Shown in pieces: positions 44,401-53,690 of a DNA stretch of 64,000 nucleotides. This DNA is from an uncultured Dyadobacter sp. (lineage in GTDB: Bacteria > Bacteroidota > Bacteroidia > Cytophagales > Spirosomataceae), in NCBI RefSeq assembly GCF_946482605.1, contig NZ_CAMLSE010000003.1, forward strand, positions 1 to 64,000, in the 5' to 3' direction. Both the position numbers and the translations under genes were made by a program. The notes under the pieces are model-generated. The model was not told the origin of the DNA and ran no database searches. It saw only the letters and a list, made by a program, of their open reading frames with translations. The first letter of the stretch is position 1, and each line of letters opens with the position of its first letter.

Positions 44401-45421
44401 GATTGTATTTTCTTATCCCCTGCCCATTGGTACCCGCCCATAGCACGTCGGAACGGTCCACGTAAAGGCTTTTAAACTCATGTACATCGCCCTGGACAGG
44501 AAATTCGGCGATTTCATCGTCCTTACCCAATCGATAAAGTCGGTTCATCCGGAAAAAATAGACATTACCCTTGCTATCGGTCACGATCGGATGTCTGTAT
44601 TGTCCCTGGGTATCCAAAACAAGCGCGCGCATCCGGCCCAGGCCCGTGGCAGGGTCGAGCAGCATCATTCCGACGTCATAAAGCAGGAGCAGGCGGCCGT
44701 CAGGCAGCTCTTGCAATGCATTCAGTTTCTCAGCGATGGGACCTGTTAACGCGGTCGAGTGGTATTTTACAAAACTATCCGAGTCACGTTTTTGTACAAA
44801 AAGGCCATGGTTCGTAACAGCCCAGATATTGCCGACCTTGTCCTCCCGCACAAACCGCACGTGTGCCTGTGCAATGCCGCTGGTGTCCCCATTTTTGGAG
44901 TGATAGCTGCGTATTTTTTGGCTATTTAAATGAATGTAATCCAGTCCGCCGCCATCCGACATCAGCCAGAGGCGCTGCTGGCGGTCGGCGTACATGTCTC
45001 TGAGGAAGCGTTTCCCGAATTGTTTCTGATAAAATGCCTGGCGCGAAAAATTAACGAATGTCTCCCGCAGCGGATCGAAAAGATCAATCTGCCCCTGGTC
45101 GGTGGTGATCCAGATTTTCCCGTCGGCAGTACTCTGCACATTTTCCAGGCCCAATGACGAGAGCGATACCTCCTGCGTGCCCGACGGTTGGAATACCCTG
45201 AAACTACGGCCGTCGAACCGGGCCAGGCCGTCGCGCGTGGCAAGCCAGATAAACCCGCGGCTGTCCTGCACAATGCCCGGCACAAAGCCTTGCGGAAGCC
45301 CTTGTTTTGCTGTGATAACCTCGGGAACCGGAAAGCCGGGCGACTGCGCCCGAACTACGACCGGCAAATACGAGACGGCCGCCAGCCAATACAGCAAAAA
45401 GACGATAACGGAACGGTGCAT
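41456..45421 (-). CDS. Hybrid two-component system regulator with beta-propeller sensor
   Basis: About 1321 residues from the ATG at 45421 (a TTG at 45436 adds five). Signal peptide; then a series of two-component-regulator-propeller repeats (e.g. GFIWLATRDGLARFD, GKIWITTDQGQIDLFDP, NVWVATNQGLCQVN); a Y_Y_Y domain (IRYRYLLEGVDKQWIET...HYVLRLNASNTLGIWSP); one membrane helix; HisKA (THEFRTPLTLILGP); HATPase (NAVKFAN, GAGIPD, GTGIGLAIVKELV); receiver (LISDVMMPVMDGYDF); AraC-type HTH (EAAYAVGFDNLSYFAKCFRDLYNMTPREFA). This is the HTCS design that senses oligosaccharides in the periplasm and activates a nearby locus on the DNA. The closest candidate targets are the two divergent giant secreted proteins. 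Confidence 0.92.
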   Translation of the reverse strand: MHRSVIVFLLYWLAAVSYLPVVVRAQSPGFPVPEVITAKQGLPQGFVPGIVQDSRGFIWLATRDGLARFDGRSFRVFQPSGTQEVSLSSLGLENVQSTADGKIWITTDQGQIDLFDPLRETFVNFSRQAFYQKQFGKRFLRDMYADRQQRLWLMSDGGGLDYIHLNSQKIRSYHSKNGDTSGIAQAHVRFVREDKVGNIWAVTNHGLFVQKRDSDSFVKYHSTALTGPIAEKLNALQELPDGRLLLLYDVGMMLLDPATGLGRMRALVLDTQGQYRHPIVTDSKGNVYFFRMNRLYRLGKDDEIAEFPVQGDVHEFKSLYVDRSDVLWAGTNGQGIRKYNLRASYFSTKPYSSDFISDLLRDFLKVPQGEMAKLPAGLFSYNFRYALNSPQKMWFSAGRTPLYELDLGTRTIKSIPFPVEIKDIRRSELAISLASDPDGRMWAIHDSLLFSYRNGTWTRLPYAIRPRQADRSPSDIGVESGIIQIVADGKYLWVATTVRGLYRLDKASGAITRYGQGAASLSTDNLYCLFADPLDENLLWIGTFGGGLCRFDKRTGHCERLSKQNGLPNNVVYAAIPDRQGNVWVATNQGLCQVNRKTLHVRTYTREDGLMADEFNRFHALALPDGRIFLGGMEGITAFDSKQPNEDRYQPPVHITGISINNTPLVPAGEQPVTAMQHLDLTYWQNFLMIEFAAMQYNRSDKIRYRYLLEGVDKQWIETETPVTKYTDLRPGHYVLRLNASNTLGIWSPAIRVLNIRISPPWWQTWWAYAVYFLVFLGVVYGLLRVYVNRVRMQQSIIFKQKEVDLKAREAAQLRELDEMKTRFFSNITHEFRTPLTLILGPAGQMLEEPRQEKDNKRLSLMERNARQLLRLINQLLDLSKLEAGTTKIDAAWGDLVDFTESLTDTFQLAAEDKNVTLEFGNRLGNRYYWFDHEKLERILTNLLSNAVKFANEGGRIGVTLSAPDAEAVGITVGNTGAGIPDAQLNRVFDRFYQADGQPGYREGTGIGLAIVKELVDLQGGSVSVKSSTDGFDTVFTLTMPYRRDESRHLSEGVISKVNEHGAADHEAHSAKILLVEDNAGLAEFVSDSLAESYRFYHAPNGEEGLAMAAEIMPDLIISDVMMPVMDGYDFCKHIKSNLETSHIPVVLLTAKSALESRVEGLELGADDYITKPFHLPELRLRIRNLLDRQARLYERLHAGFATAAALPADQEAITDPFLDKLHHILDTRLDDPDFGVTELIREIGMSNSSLNRKLKTLTDLSAVELIRNYRLKKAAALLSEGISVSEAAYAVGFDNLSYFAKCFRDLYNMTPREFAANGIL

Positions 45422-45583
45422 GTAGAATTTCTTCAAAAGGCGGTGCTTTGGGCTAATTTACGATAAAACAGGCTCGTATGACGAAAAATGAACAGTTTCT
45501 GAATAAAATTTGACAATCCCCCGGCAATCAGCAAGCCCATATTGCAGCCCTAAAAATGATCACTCATCATTCCGGACTGCACT

Positions 45584-48500
45584 ATGAATACACAACTACT
45601 ACGACCCCTGTTCACACTGTTTTGCGCACTGCTGATTGCGATGGCCGCCCATTCGGCGGTGATCTACAACAACACGTTTCCGAACAGCAATTTCAACACC
45701 CCTACTTCCATCAATTCGAACCTGACGAGCGCATGGACGGGGATCGGCGACACACCGTATGCGTACGGCTACGCCGGCAACAACTGTATGGCGCTCTCAG
45801 CGCACAACCACGTTTATGTGCTTACGGTGAACATTAAGGAGGGTTTCCAGGTAGAGCTGACCAGCATTACATTCAACAAGTTCTCTTCCGACAATGCGAC
45901 CTTTCAGATCCAGGTCGATGGGGTGAATTACGGAAGCTCATTTTCGTCGAGCCTCGATATGGCCGGCGTTACCCGTACCAAAACGGTTTCCAAGCTCCGG
46001 AACCGGATGGTAATTCGCATCGCGGTGACGAACAGTAGTACGCCCAATCAAAACTATTCGGGGATCGACAATTTCGTCCTTAATGGAACGGTAAGCGGCT
46101 ACGACGCCGCCGCCGAAGCGCAGCCCGACGCCAATGGCATTCTGTATGTCGACGGCGGCACCGCCTCGCCTGGCGACGGCAGCAGCTGGGACCAGCCGCT
46201 CAAACGCATGTACCACGCCACCCGTGGAGCAGCATTGAACGCGGCCATCAAGCAGGTGTGGGTGGTAAGCGGCGAGTATCAGACCGAAGCCACCAACACG
46301 CCCTTTTCATTAACCGACGGTGTGGCTTATTACGGCGGTTTCGAGGGATATGAAAGTGATTTACGCGATCGGTTGCTCACCGCTCAGACAGTACTCGCCG
46401 GACAGGGCGGCACCGTCATTGCCACCTCGGGTGCCGGCGCCACCACACGCCTCGACGGGTTCACTATTACCGCCGGCACGGGCTTCTCAGTCGGCAATGA
46501 GCGGCGCGGGGGCGCATTGCATGCAACCAATTCGTCGCTGGTGATTGTCAACTGCGTGTTTACCGGGAATGCCACCGACCCCTCTGCAACCGAAGGCAAA
46601 GGCGGCGCGATTTACCTGCTCAATTCAAACCCTCTGATCCTGCAATGCCTTTTTTCGGTCAATTCGGCGAAAGGTTCGTCTGGCGGCAGGGGCGGCGCGA
46701 TTTTCATCGACAATTCCTCCCCTACCATCCGCAACTGCACATTTTCGGCCAATGAAGTCGGCGGCGGCGGCTCGGCAGACAACGGGGCTGCATTGTACGC
46801 CGTCAGCGGCTCGTCGCCCGTTATCGAAAACAGCATTATCTGGAACAACACCGACCCCGCTTCACCCGGCGGTACCAGCAGCATCAGCGGAGGAGGAACG
46901 CCTGTGGTATCCTATTCGCTCATTCAGGGCGGCTTCGCAGGCGGAACCAACATTCTCGATACCGATCCGCAGTTCAGCGACCCTTCACAAAACAATTTCA
47001 TGCAGCGCAAAGGCAGCCCGGTGACCAATGCAGGTAACCCGGCGACCGACCTTTCGGTATTCCCCAAAAATGCGGAAGACACCCCCATTGGGCTCGATGA
47101 TAACCGGCGGGTTACCAGCCAGGCCATCGATCTCGGGCCTTATGAAGTGACACCTGCGTCGATCTGGTATGTAAATGCAACGAGTTCCATTCCTGACCCT
47201 TCCGGCGATAGCTGGGCCAATGCATTCGCCGGCTTGCGCGATGCCCTCACAGTTGCTTCCGATGGCGACCAGGTTTGGGTTGCACGCGGCGAATATGCGA
47301 TTGGGACGATCCAGCTCGCATTCGTCCATGGCGTAAAAATCTACGGCAGCTTCGTCGGCACGGAAACCGCCCTCGACCAGCGGCCCATGCCGATCGCGCA
47401 CGGCGACGCGGCCACGTCGAGTGTCATTACCTCCAACATCGGCCCGGCCATCAATAACACTGGCAATGATTTGACCCGCGATGATGTTTTCGACGGTTTT
47501 ACGGTTACGGGCGTTTTCGGCAGCAATGGCGGGGCAATGCGTAATGCGGGCTCGTCACCTACCATCGCCAACTGCGCTTTTCTTGGCAACTATGCGAATT
47601 CCGGCGGGGCAGTGTACAATGAAGGTGGTGCTTCGCCGCAGTTTATTAATACCATATTCAGGGGTAATTCAGCCATGTTCGGTGACGGCGGCGCGGTTAC
47701 GAACAAGATATCATGCAATACCCTATTCATCAACTGCCTCATCGCCGGAAATTCGGCAAGCAACGACGGCGGAGCTATCGAAAACGATGGCAGTATCATA
47801 CTCGTCAACTGCACCATCGCAGGTAACCAGCAGGGCTCAGGCGGCGTGATCACTGGGTTCGAAGGCCCTGTAATCGTTCGCAACAGCATTATCTATGGTA
47901 ATGGCAGTGGAATCGGCAGCCGGGAAAGTACTATCTCCGTTGCATACAGCATTGTGGAGGGAATCGCCGCCAGCGAGACCGATCATAACCTGGCCGGCAC
48001 CACCAACCCACAGTTCGCCGGGGCAGAAGACTGGACGCTGCTCCCATGCTCCCCGGCTGTCAACCGCGGTACCAACGAAGCATTGCCCGAAATCCCCTCC
48101 AGCGCAACCGACCTCGTTAACAATGCACGTATCTACAATACCCAGACCGACATGGGTGCCTACGAATTGCAGGCGCTACCCGCCCCGGGCACATTACCCG
48201 CGAGCGGCGACCAGGCGACCCTGCCCGTATATGCAGGCGCGACCGCAATTACCAGCGATTGCAAGACATTCGGCCTCATCGAACCGACCGGCACGCCGGG
48301 ATCGCTGGGCAATGTAACGATCAAAGCCTTCCTGGCGCCAGGCAATACCGTTTCCGAAGGGCAGAAGGTTTTTGTAAAAAGACATTATGACATCACTCCT
48401 TCCGGAACCGACGGCCCTGCGAAAGTGACTTTATTCTTTGCCAAAACAGATTTTGAAGCCTACAACCAGGCCTACGGGAACGCCAACAACGCCACACTCC

Positions 48501-49237
48501 CCGCGAATCTGAAAGTGGTACAATACCACGGAACCAGTCCGTACGGCTTTCCCGGTACTTACTCAGGACCAACGCAGCTGATCACGGACGTCACGGTCAC
48601 CGAAAGCGAAGACCACACGATGTACCTCGTTTCGTTCCAGGTAAGTGGATTCAGCGGGTTCTTTATTTCAGGCCAATCCGAGGCCGCATTGCCCGTTACG
48701 CTCGTGTCTTTTAAGGCCAAAAAACGCGAGCATCAAGCCGATCTGCAATGGCAGACCAGCTCGGAAATCAACGCCAGTACATTCGAAATCGAGCGCAGCG
48801 GCGACGGCAAAAACTGGCATTACCTGGGCCAGGTAGCGGCGAAAGGCGGCGAGACTACCCATACCGACTATTCCTATACTGACGCCCTTCCGCTAGCCGG
48901 AAGCAACATGTACCGACTCAAAATGATTGATCGCGCCGCGGGCGGTATGGACGGCTCGTTCGCCTATTCGCGCATCGCAGCACTGGAATTCGATGCGGAA
49001 AAGGTGGCGGTTTATCCTAACCCGGCGGTGGGGGTGTCGAAGGTAAATTTGAAAGGGGTAAAACCTAAAAACATCGACGCCATAAGGCTGCTCGACACGA
49101 GCGGGAAGCTGCTCTTGCGTCCCGCATTGCATCAGGGAAGCATGGAAATCGGCAAGCTACCTTCCGGCATTTACGCCATCGAGATACAGATGACCGACGG
49201 CAGCAGCCAGAATCTAAAACTCTCAGTGATACACTAG
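45584..49237 (+). CDS. Secreted beta-helix protein with T9SS sorting domain
   Basis: 1217 residues. Signal peptide (PLFTLFCALLIAMAAHSA); an N-terminal jelly-roll-like domain (about 25-170); a long right-handed beta-helix region (about 195-880) made of repeats such as GGALHATNSSLVIVNCVFTGN, GGAIFIDNSSPTIRNCTFSAN, GGAMRNAGSSPTIANCAFLGN and AIENDGSIILVNCTIAGN; then a linking domain and a T9SS type A C-terminal domain (VAVYPNPAVG...LPSGIYAIEI). Such proteins bind or degrade surface polysaccharides or act as adhesins; no catalytic site was identified. It is divergent from the HTCS regulator and followed 115 bp later by another T9SS protein. Confidence 0.9.
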   Translation: MNTQLLRPLFTLFCALLIAMAAHSAVIYNNTFPNSNFNTPTSINSNLTSAWTGIGDTPYAYGYAGNNCMALSAHNHVYVLTVNIKEGFQVELTSITFNKFSSDNATFQIQVDGVNYGSSFSSSLDMAGVTRTKTVSKLRNRMVIRIAVTNSSTPNQNYSGIDNFVLNGTVSGYDAAAEAQPDANGILYVDGGTASPGDGSSWDQPLKRMYHATRGAALNAAIKQVWVVSGEYQTEATNTPFSLTDGVAYYGGFEGYESDLRDRLLTAQTVLAGQGGTVIATSGAGATTRLDGFTITAGTGFSVGNERRGGALHATNSSLVIVNCVFTGNATDPSATEGKGGAIYLLNSNPLILQCLFSVNSAKGSSGGRGGAIFIDNSSPTIRNCTFSANEVGGGGSADNGAALYAVSGSSPVIENSIIWNNTDPASPGGTSSISGGGTPVVSYSLIQGGFAGGTNILDTDPQFSDPSQNNFMQRKGSPVTNAGNPATDLSVFPKNAEDTPIGLDDNRRVTSQAIDLGPYEVTPASIWYVNATSSIPDPSGDSWANAFAGLRDALTVASDGDQVWVARGEYAIGTIQLAFVHGVKIYGSFVGTETALDQRPMPIAHGDAATSSVITSNIGPAINNTGNDLTRDDVFDGFTVTGVFGSNGGAMRNAGSSPTIANCAFLGNYANSGGAVYNEGGASPQFINTIFRGNSAMFGDGGAVTNKISCNTLFINCLIAGNSASNDGGAIENDGSIILVNCTIAGNQQGSGGVITGFEGPVIVRNSIIYGNGSGIGSRESTISVAYSIVEGIAASETDHNLAGTTNPQFAGAEDWTLLPCSPAVNRGTNEALPEIPSSATDLVNNARIYNTQTDMGAYELQALPAPGTLPASGDQATLPVYAGATAITSDCKTFGLIEPTGTPGSLGNVTIKAFLAPGNTVSEGQKVFVKRHYDITPSGTDGPAKVTLFFAKTDFEAYNQAYGNANNATLPANLKVVQYHGTSPYGFPGTYSGPTQLITDVTVTESEDHTMYLVSFQVSGFSGFFISGQSEAALPVTLVSFKAKKREHQADLQWQTSSEINASTFEIERSGDGKNWHYLGQVAAKGGETTHTDYSYTDALPLAGSNMYRLKMIDRAAGGMDGSFAYSRIAALEFDAEKVAVYPNPAVGVSKVNLKGVKPKNIDAIRLLDTSGKLLLRPALHQGSMEIGKLPSGIYAIEIQMTDGSSQNLKLSVIH

Positions 49238-49352
49238 TTTTTACAAACGCTTATACTCAACGTTCCATAACGGGGGCAGGCAGGATTGATTTCAGCCAAA
49301 TGTTTCAGATATTCACCGGTTACTTAACAAAATCGGCCTCTGACTCACTTGT

Positions 49353-52300
49353 ATGAATAGATTCTACGCCTGCCTCCTCTTCATTATTTTCCATTCTGTT
49401 TCTTACGCCCAGCAAATTGAAATCACGGAAGTGTTTCCGACTATTTGCCTGAATGCCGTCTACGACTTACCCGTCAACATTACCGGGCAATTTAATGCAA
49501 ACAATGCCTTTAAGGTCGAGATACAACCCGGCGAGAACAATGTTGCCGTAACCCTACCGGCGGTTTTCCAGGACGGCAAGCTCAGGTTCACCGTTCCGGG
49601 CACAGCCATTGAGAAGCCCACCGCCGCGAAACTGCGGATCGTATCGACATCCCCGGTGGTGACCTCGCAATGGAACAGCAGCACACGGCTCCTCGACAAA
49701 GGCAATGTGACGCTCACCGCCATGGGAGAAGACACGGTAAACCGCTACGACAACCTCCCGATCCGTCTTCTGGGTCGCAGCAACTCCTATTGCGAAATTA
49801 TATTGAGTAACGGGCAAATGTATTCGTCCTCCACCGAACTTTCTCATCCCGTCCTGGATTTGACCCCCATTCTCTTGCCCGCAACGCCGGAAGTCCTGAC
49901 GATTAACTCCGCTAAAAACGGGTGCGGCCCTATGGCGACAGATGGCAAGGTAAGCATCGGGATAAACACGCATGCATTGAGAACGACATTCATAGGGCCG
50001 ATATACACTTGCCCCGGTACCGATATTAAGGTGAATGCCTCATTCGATGGCGGTGTGCTGCCCGCGACGATGCGTTACAAGATCCGGATCACCGAATCCG
50101 GCACCGAGGGCCAGGTTATCCCCGGCGCCCGGTATTACGACCTCCCAGCCACTATTGAAAATAACCAGCTCACTGCCCGCATTCCGGACGATTTCAAAGT
50201 AAGCAGACGCACGTTTTTTACAGCCAAAGTGGTCACCGAAAATCCGTTCAATGTCGGCTCTCCCGGCAGCGTGGTGTTTGCCATAACGCCTAAACCGCAG
50301 GTCAAGCTGACAGTCCTCAATCCAACGACCATTGAACCGGGGAAATCAGTTTTCATCAAATACACTTATACCGGTCCCTTTCCGGCTAGCATTACACTCA
50401 ATGACGGCTCCCAGATCTACGAAACAACGGTGTTCGACGATTCGATCAGTTCAACGATTGAGAGAATGCCCTCCAAAACGACCGACTATACGGCTGTTTC
50501 GGTCGAATCGGGTTGCGGCGTGCATCCAATGCAAAACCAGAAAGCCGCCCGTGTGACGGTGAAAGATGGGTTAGTCCTGAGTGGAATGAGGTCGCCCGAC
50601 ATTTACTGCGAAGGAGAAACGGTACGCCTGAAATATACTTCGAATGTTGCCGTGCCTGAAAATGCGGTTTTTACCGTACTCTTTACCGACCCATCGAAGA
50701 AAGAGACCGTGGTGACCGTGCAAAGAACAGGCGACGAATTGGCATTTAAAATACCCACATTTAACCTGGGAAATAGCTATCGCGGCGATGCGTTTTCGTT
50801 TCAGATGCGTTGCAATGTACCCGCATTGACATCCATTCCTGTCACTTCGGTCACTATTCAAACAAAACCGGATGTTTCTTGGACGTCGACGGAAACCACT
50901 TCTTTTCCTACACCCGCTAATCCTACCGTTCGGTTCTCCATACTGGGTGGACCTCCGTATTCGATTGAATCGACCGATGGAAGCGTGCAGCATTATCTTT
51001 ACGTCACTACCGGGTATACCACGCTTTTTGTCCCCAAAACGGGAGATTACGGTATCAAATCGATTAGTAACGCCTGCTTCATGAACCCTTCGCCGACGAA
51101 AGTCCGGCTGAATGTAGCCAACGAGTCACCTGCAACGCCTTATATTTCCGTCAATGTGAAAAAGCCCTACCATTGCGCGACGGATACGCTCGAACTCGAC
51201 ATCCGCTCCGGTGGGAACTTCGACGCTTCCAATGCATTCTTAGTAGAAGGTTCGGTGTACGGTTGCTGCGATTTTAAAACCCTGTCGGCGGCACCATCCA
51301 ACGGGAAATTGCGGTTTGTGATCCCCGGTCTTTCCTTGCGTAGCCCGGAAGAAGAAATCACGCTCCGTGTTTCATCTACCAGCCCGGTGGTTCATAGCCG
51401 TGTTTTTGTGCTGGACCTCGCTTACCCTATCAACGAAGTGAAGCTCCGCTTCCCCGGGCAGATTGACACCGAGCCGCTGATCACCCTGGCGCGCCCGGTA
51501 AGGGGCATAGTCGAGGTGAATGACCAATCGTTGCAATCACTTGTGATTTCGGATGGGAAGAAAGACTCGACCGTTATATTCCCGGAACGTGCTTTCTATT
51601 ATGACGTTTACATTTCTCCAAAGGTGGGCGACAATGTTTATACCATTAAGTCGATCACTTCGGTATGCGGCACGAAGCCGGTGAATGTTTCTCAAAACGT
51701 TCACATTATGCCCTACCGCATCGACTATCCAGTTTCATACGACAGGCCTTATGTGTGCACGGGCAGCGATTTCTACGTGCCGTTCCTGGTAACCGAAAGC
51801 GCGCGTACCAATGCCACATTCGAAGTACAGCTGCTAAAAGGGGACATTTTCGGCAAATACAGCGTGCTGAGTCTTCCCTCGCGGACCGCTTCCAATGGTA
51901 TCGTTGCCGCGATCCCCGATACTGTAACGGCAGGCGATTACTTCATCAGGGTCGCATCAAGCGACGGTGCCTATTCGCTGGGGCGTGCTTTCAAAGTAAA
52001 ATCCCCTCCCAGCGCAATCATTACGGCGCCAGGTTACCCGGAAAATCAACCCATAACGGTCACAGCGGGCGAACGGCTCGACCTACGTATCTTCATTAAA
52101 GGCTCCACACCTGTGCGCGTGATTGCAGACGGTCTCGATTACACCGAGTATGATTATCCAGAGCTTGCCCCTACCTATTATCCGACCCGGAACACCGATT
52201 ACACGATCAAATCACTTAGTAACGGCTGCGGTGACGGCAAGGTTTCCAATTCGGTGCGCGTACTGGTACCGCCCCAACTCACAGGCAGCGTTGTAGGAGG

Positions 52301-53642
52301 CAGCTTCTGCAAAGGGCCGACGATGCCTGTTCAGTACGCGTTGAAAGGAGAAGCCGACCTTACAGACACTTACATTTATTTTGAACTCCAAAACCGGGAA
52401 ACGGGCGTTCGCTATATTCTCGATTCCACCAGAACCGCTTCGGGTACTATACAAATTCCGATGCTTCCAGCCGTTAAGGGAGGTTGGCATAAATTTCAGG
52501 TAACGGCGCCCAAATATGGTTTGGTCGCCGAATCCGACATTCTGTTAAAGGATGTTCCGGAAGTGGTCTTGTCCGGAAGCACGACGATCAATGCGGGAAG
52601 TACGGTCAATCTCAGTTGCACAGCCGCCTTTGCCGACCAGCAGTGGGTCAAATACCAGCTCTCCGACGGAAGCTCCGGCCAGTTCTATAGTAGTTCGAAA
52701 GAGAATCTGGTGAAAGTGTCGCCCAAACAAACCACCACTTATTCAATCGTATCCGTTAGCAATGCCTGTGGTAACGGCAAAGCTTCGGGCCAGGCCACAG
52801 TGACCGTGAATGCACCAGCCGACAGAACGGTAAATGTCACGGGTGTCAACAATCAGCCCTATTTTCTGACAGGCTGCGTAGGCGATTCGATACGGGTCAA
52901 TTTTACGACAACCGGGACTTTTTCAGCGCAGAACAGATTTACCGTTCAGATTTCCGATCCGGCTGGCACCACCTTTACGAACATCGGCACAGGGACGCGC
53001 TCTCCCATCACAGCCTTTCTACCAACCGACCTCGCCAGGAGCAATGATCGGCGTATCCGAGTTATCGCATCGGACCCAGGCGCTGCGAGCGGGTATTCGC
53101 CAGACCCACTAGGCATCCGTTTCCGTGCTACGGCGAAGTTCAACACGGATATTGTTCATTACCAAGACGGTACCGCACCAAGAGTGGTTGTACTGCTTGG
53201 TGGCGACGGACCCTGGAATTATATTTATGCGAAAGGCGGAAAACGCGAATATTTGTCGGGCGCACTGCCGCAGGACACGATCACGCTCGAAGGCGCTAAT
53301 GCGGGCGACGAGTATATCTTGGAGCGCGTCAGCAACGTGTGCGGCGACGGCACCATCCAGTCGCCATCGACGGTGCGGATCGAGGTCATTTCGGCAGTTG
53401 AAAACGCCCCGGTGGCCGTTACTGTGTTCCCGAACCCTGCGAGCGACGCCATCACGATCAGCAATACCGACGGGCGTGAGAAATCGGTCGAAGTGTTTAA
53501 CACAGCTGGAATATTAATATTGAAAAAAACGATCCATGGGGAAAGCGGTACAATCGATATCCGGTTGCTGCCGGCAGGTAATTACATTCTTAAAATCGGA
53601 GCCGATAAACGAGCGAGTAGTTTCAGGGTATTAAAATATTGA
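49353..53642 (+). CDS. Giant T9SS-exported protein with seven cysteine-marked modules
   Basis: 1429 residues with signal peptide (YACLLFIIFHSVSYAQ) and a C-terminal T9SS domain (VFPNPASDAITI...LPAGNYILKI, about 1350-1429). Between them lie seven modules of about 190 residues, each opening with a C-x-G/N strand (for example YTCPGTDIKVNASFDGG, YHCATDTLELDIRSGG, TGCVGDSIRVNFTTTG) and closing with a cysteine in S-N-x-C-G-x-G-type motifs at residues 191, 388, 575, 772, 959, 1139 and 1330. Each module is probably a pair of Ig-like domains stitched by a disulfide. It looks like an extended surface fibre or adhesin; the ligand is unknown. Next to another T9SS protein and an HTCS. Confidence 0.85.
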   Translation: MNRFYACLLFIIFHSVSYAQQIEITEVFPTICLNAVYDLPVNITGQFNANNAFKVEIQPGENNVAVTLPAVFQDGKLRFTVPGTAIEKPTAAKLRIVSTSPVVTSQWNSSTRLLDKGNVTLTAMGEDTVNRYDNLPIRLLGRSNSYCEIILSNGQMYSSSTELSHPVLDLTPILLPATPEVLTINSAKNGCGPMATDGKVSIGINTHALRTTFIGPIYTCPGTDIKVNASFDGGVLPATMRYKIRITESGTEGQVIPGARYYDLPATIENNQLTARIPDDFKVSRRTFFTAKVVTENPFNVGSPGSVVFAITPKPQVKLTVLNPTTIEPGKSVFIKYTYTGPFPASITLNDGSQIYETTVFDDSISSTIERMPSKTTDYTAVSVESGCGVHPMQNQKAARVTVKDGLVLSGMRSPDIYCEGETVRLKYTSNVAVPENAVFTVLFTDPSKKETVVTVQRTGDELAFKIPTFNLGNSYRGDAFSFQMRCNVPALTSIPVTSVTIQTKPDVSWTSTETTSFPTPANPTVRFSILGGPPYSIESTDGSVQHYLYVTTGYTTLFVPKTGDYGIKSISNACFMNPSPTKVRLNVANESPATPYISVNVKKPYHCATDTLELDIRSGGNFDASNAFLVEGSVYGCCDFKTLSAAPSNGKLRFVIPGLSLRSPEEEITLRVSSTSPVVHSRVFVLDLAYPINEVKLRFPGQIDTEPLITLARPVRGIVEVNDQSLQSLVISDGKKDSTVIFPERAFYYDVYISPKVGDNVYTIKSITSVCGTKPVNVSQNVHIMPYRIDYPVSYDRPYVCTGSDFYVPFLVTESARTNATFEVQLLKGDIFGKYSVLSLPSRTASNGIVAAIPDTVTAGDYFIRVASSDGAYSLGRAFKVKSPPSAIITAPGYPENQPITVTAGERLDLRIFIKGSTPVRVIADGLDYTEYDYPELAPTYYPTRNTDYTIKSLSNGCGDGKVSNSVRVLVPPQLTGSVVGGSFCKGPTMPVQYALKGEADLTDTYIYFELQNRETGVRYILDSTRTASGTIQIPMLPAVKGGWHKFQVTAPKYGLVAESDILLKDVPEVVLSGSTTINAGSTVNLSCTAAFADQQWVKYQLSDGSSGQFYSSSKENLVKVSPKQTTTYSIVSVSNACGNGKASGQATVTVNAPADRTVNVTGVNNQPYFLTGCVGDSIRVNFTTTGTFSAQNRFTVQISDPAGTTFTNIGTGTRSPITAFLPTDLARSNDRRIRVIASDPGAASGYSPDPLGIRFRATAKFNTDIVHYQDGTAPRVVVLLGGDGPWNYIYAKGGKREYLSGALPQDTITLEGANAGDEYILERVSNVCGDGTIQSPSTVRIEVISAVENAPVAVTVFPNPASDAITISNTDGREKSVEVFNTAGILILKKTIHGESGTIDIRLLPAGNYILKIGADKRASSFRVLKY

Positions 53643-53690
53643 TGTTTTATCCCGAAAGCCGGCGTCTAAGCCTTAAACTGAAAAATCACA

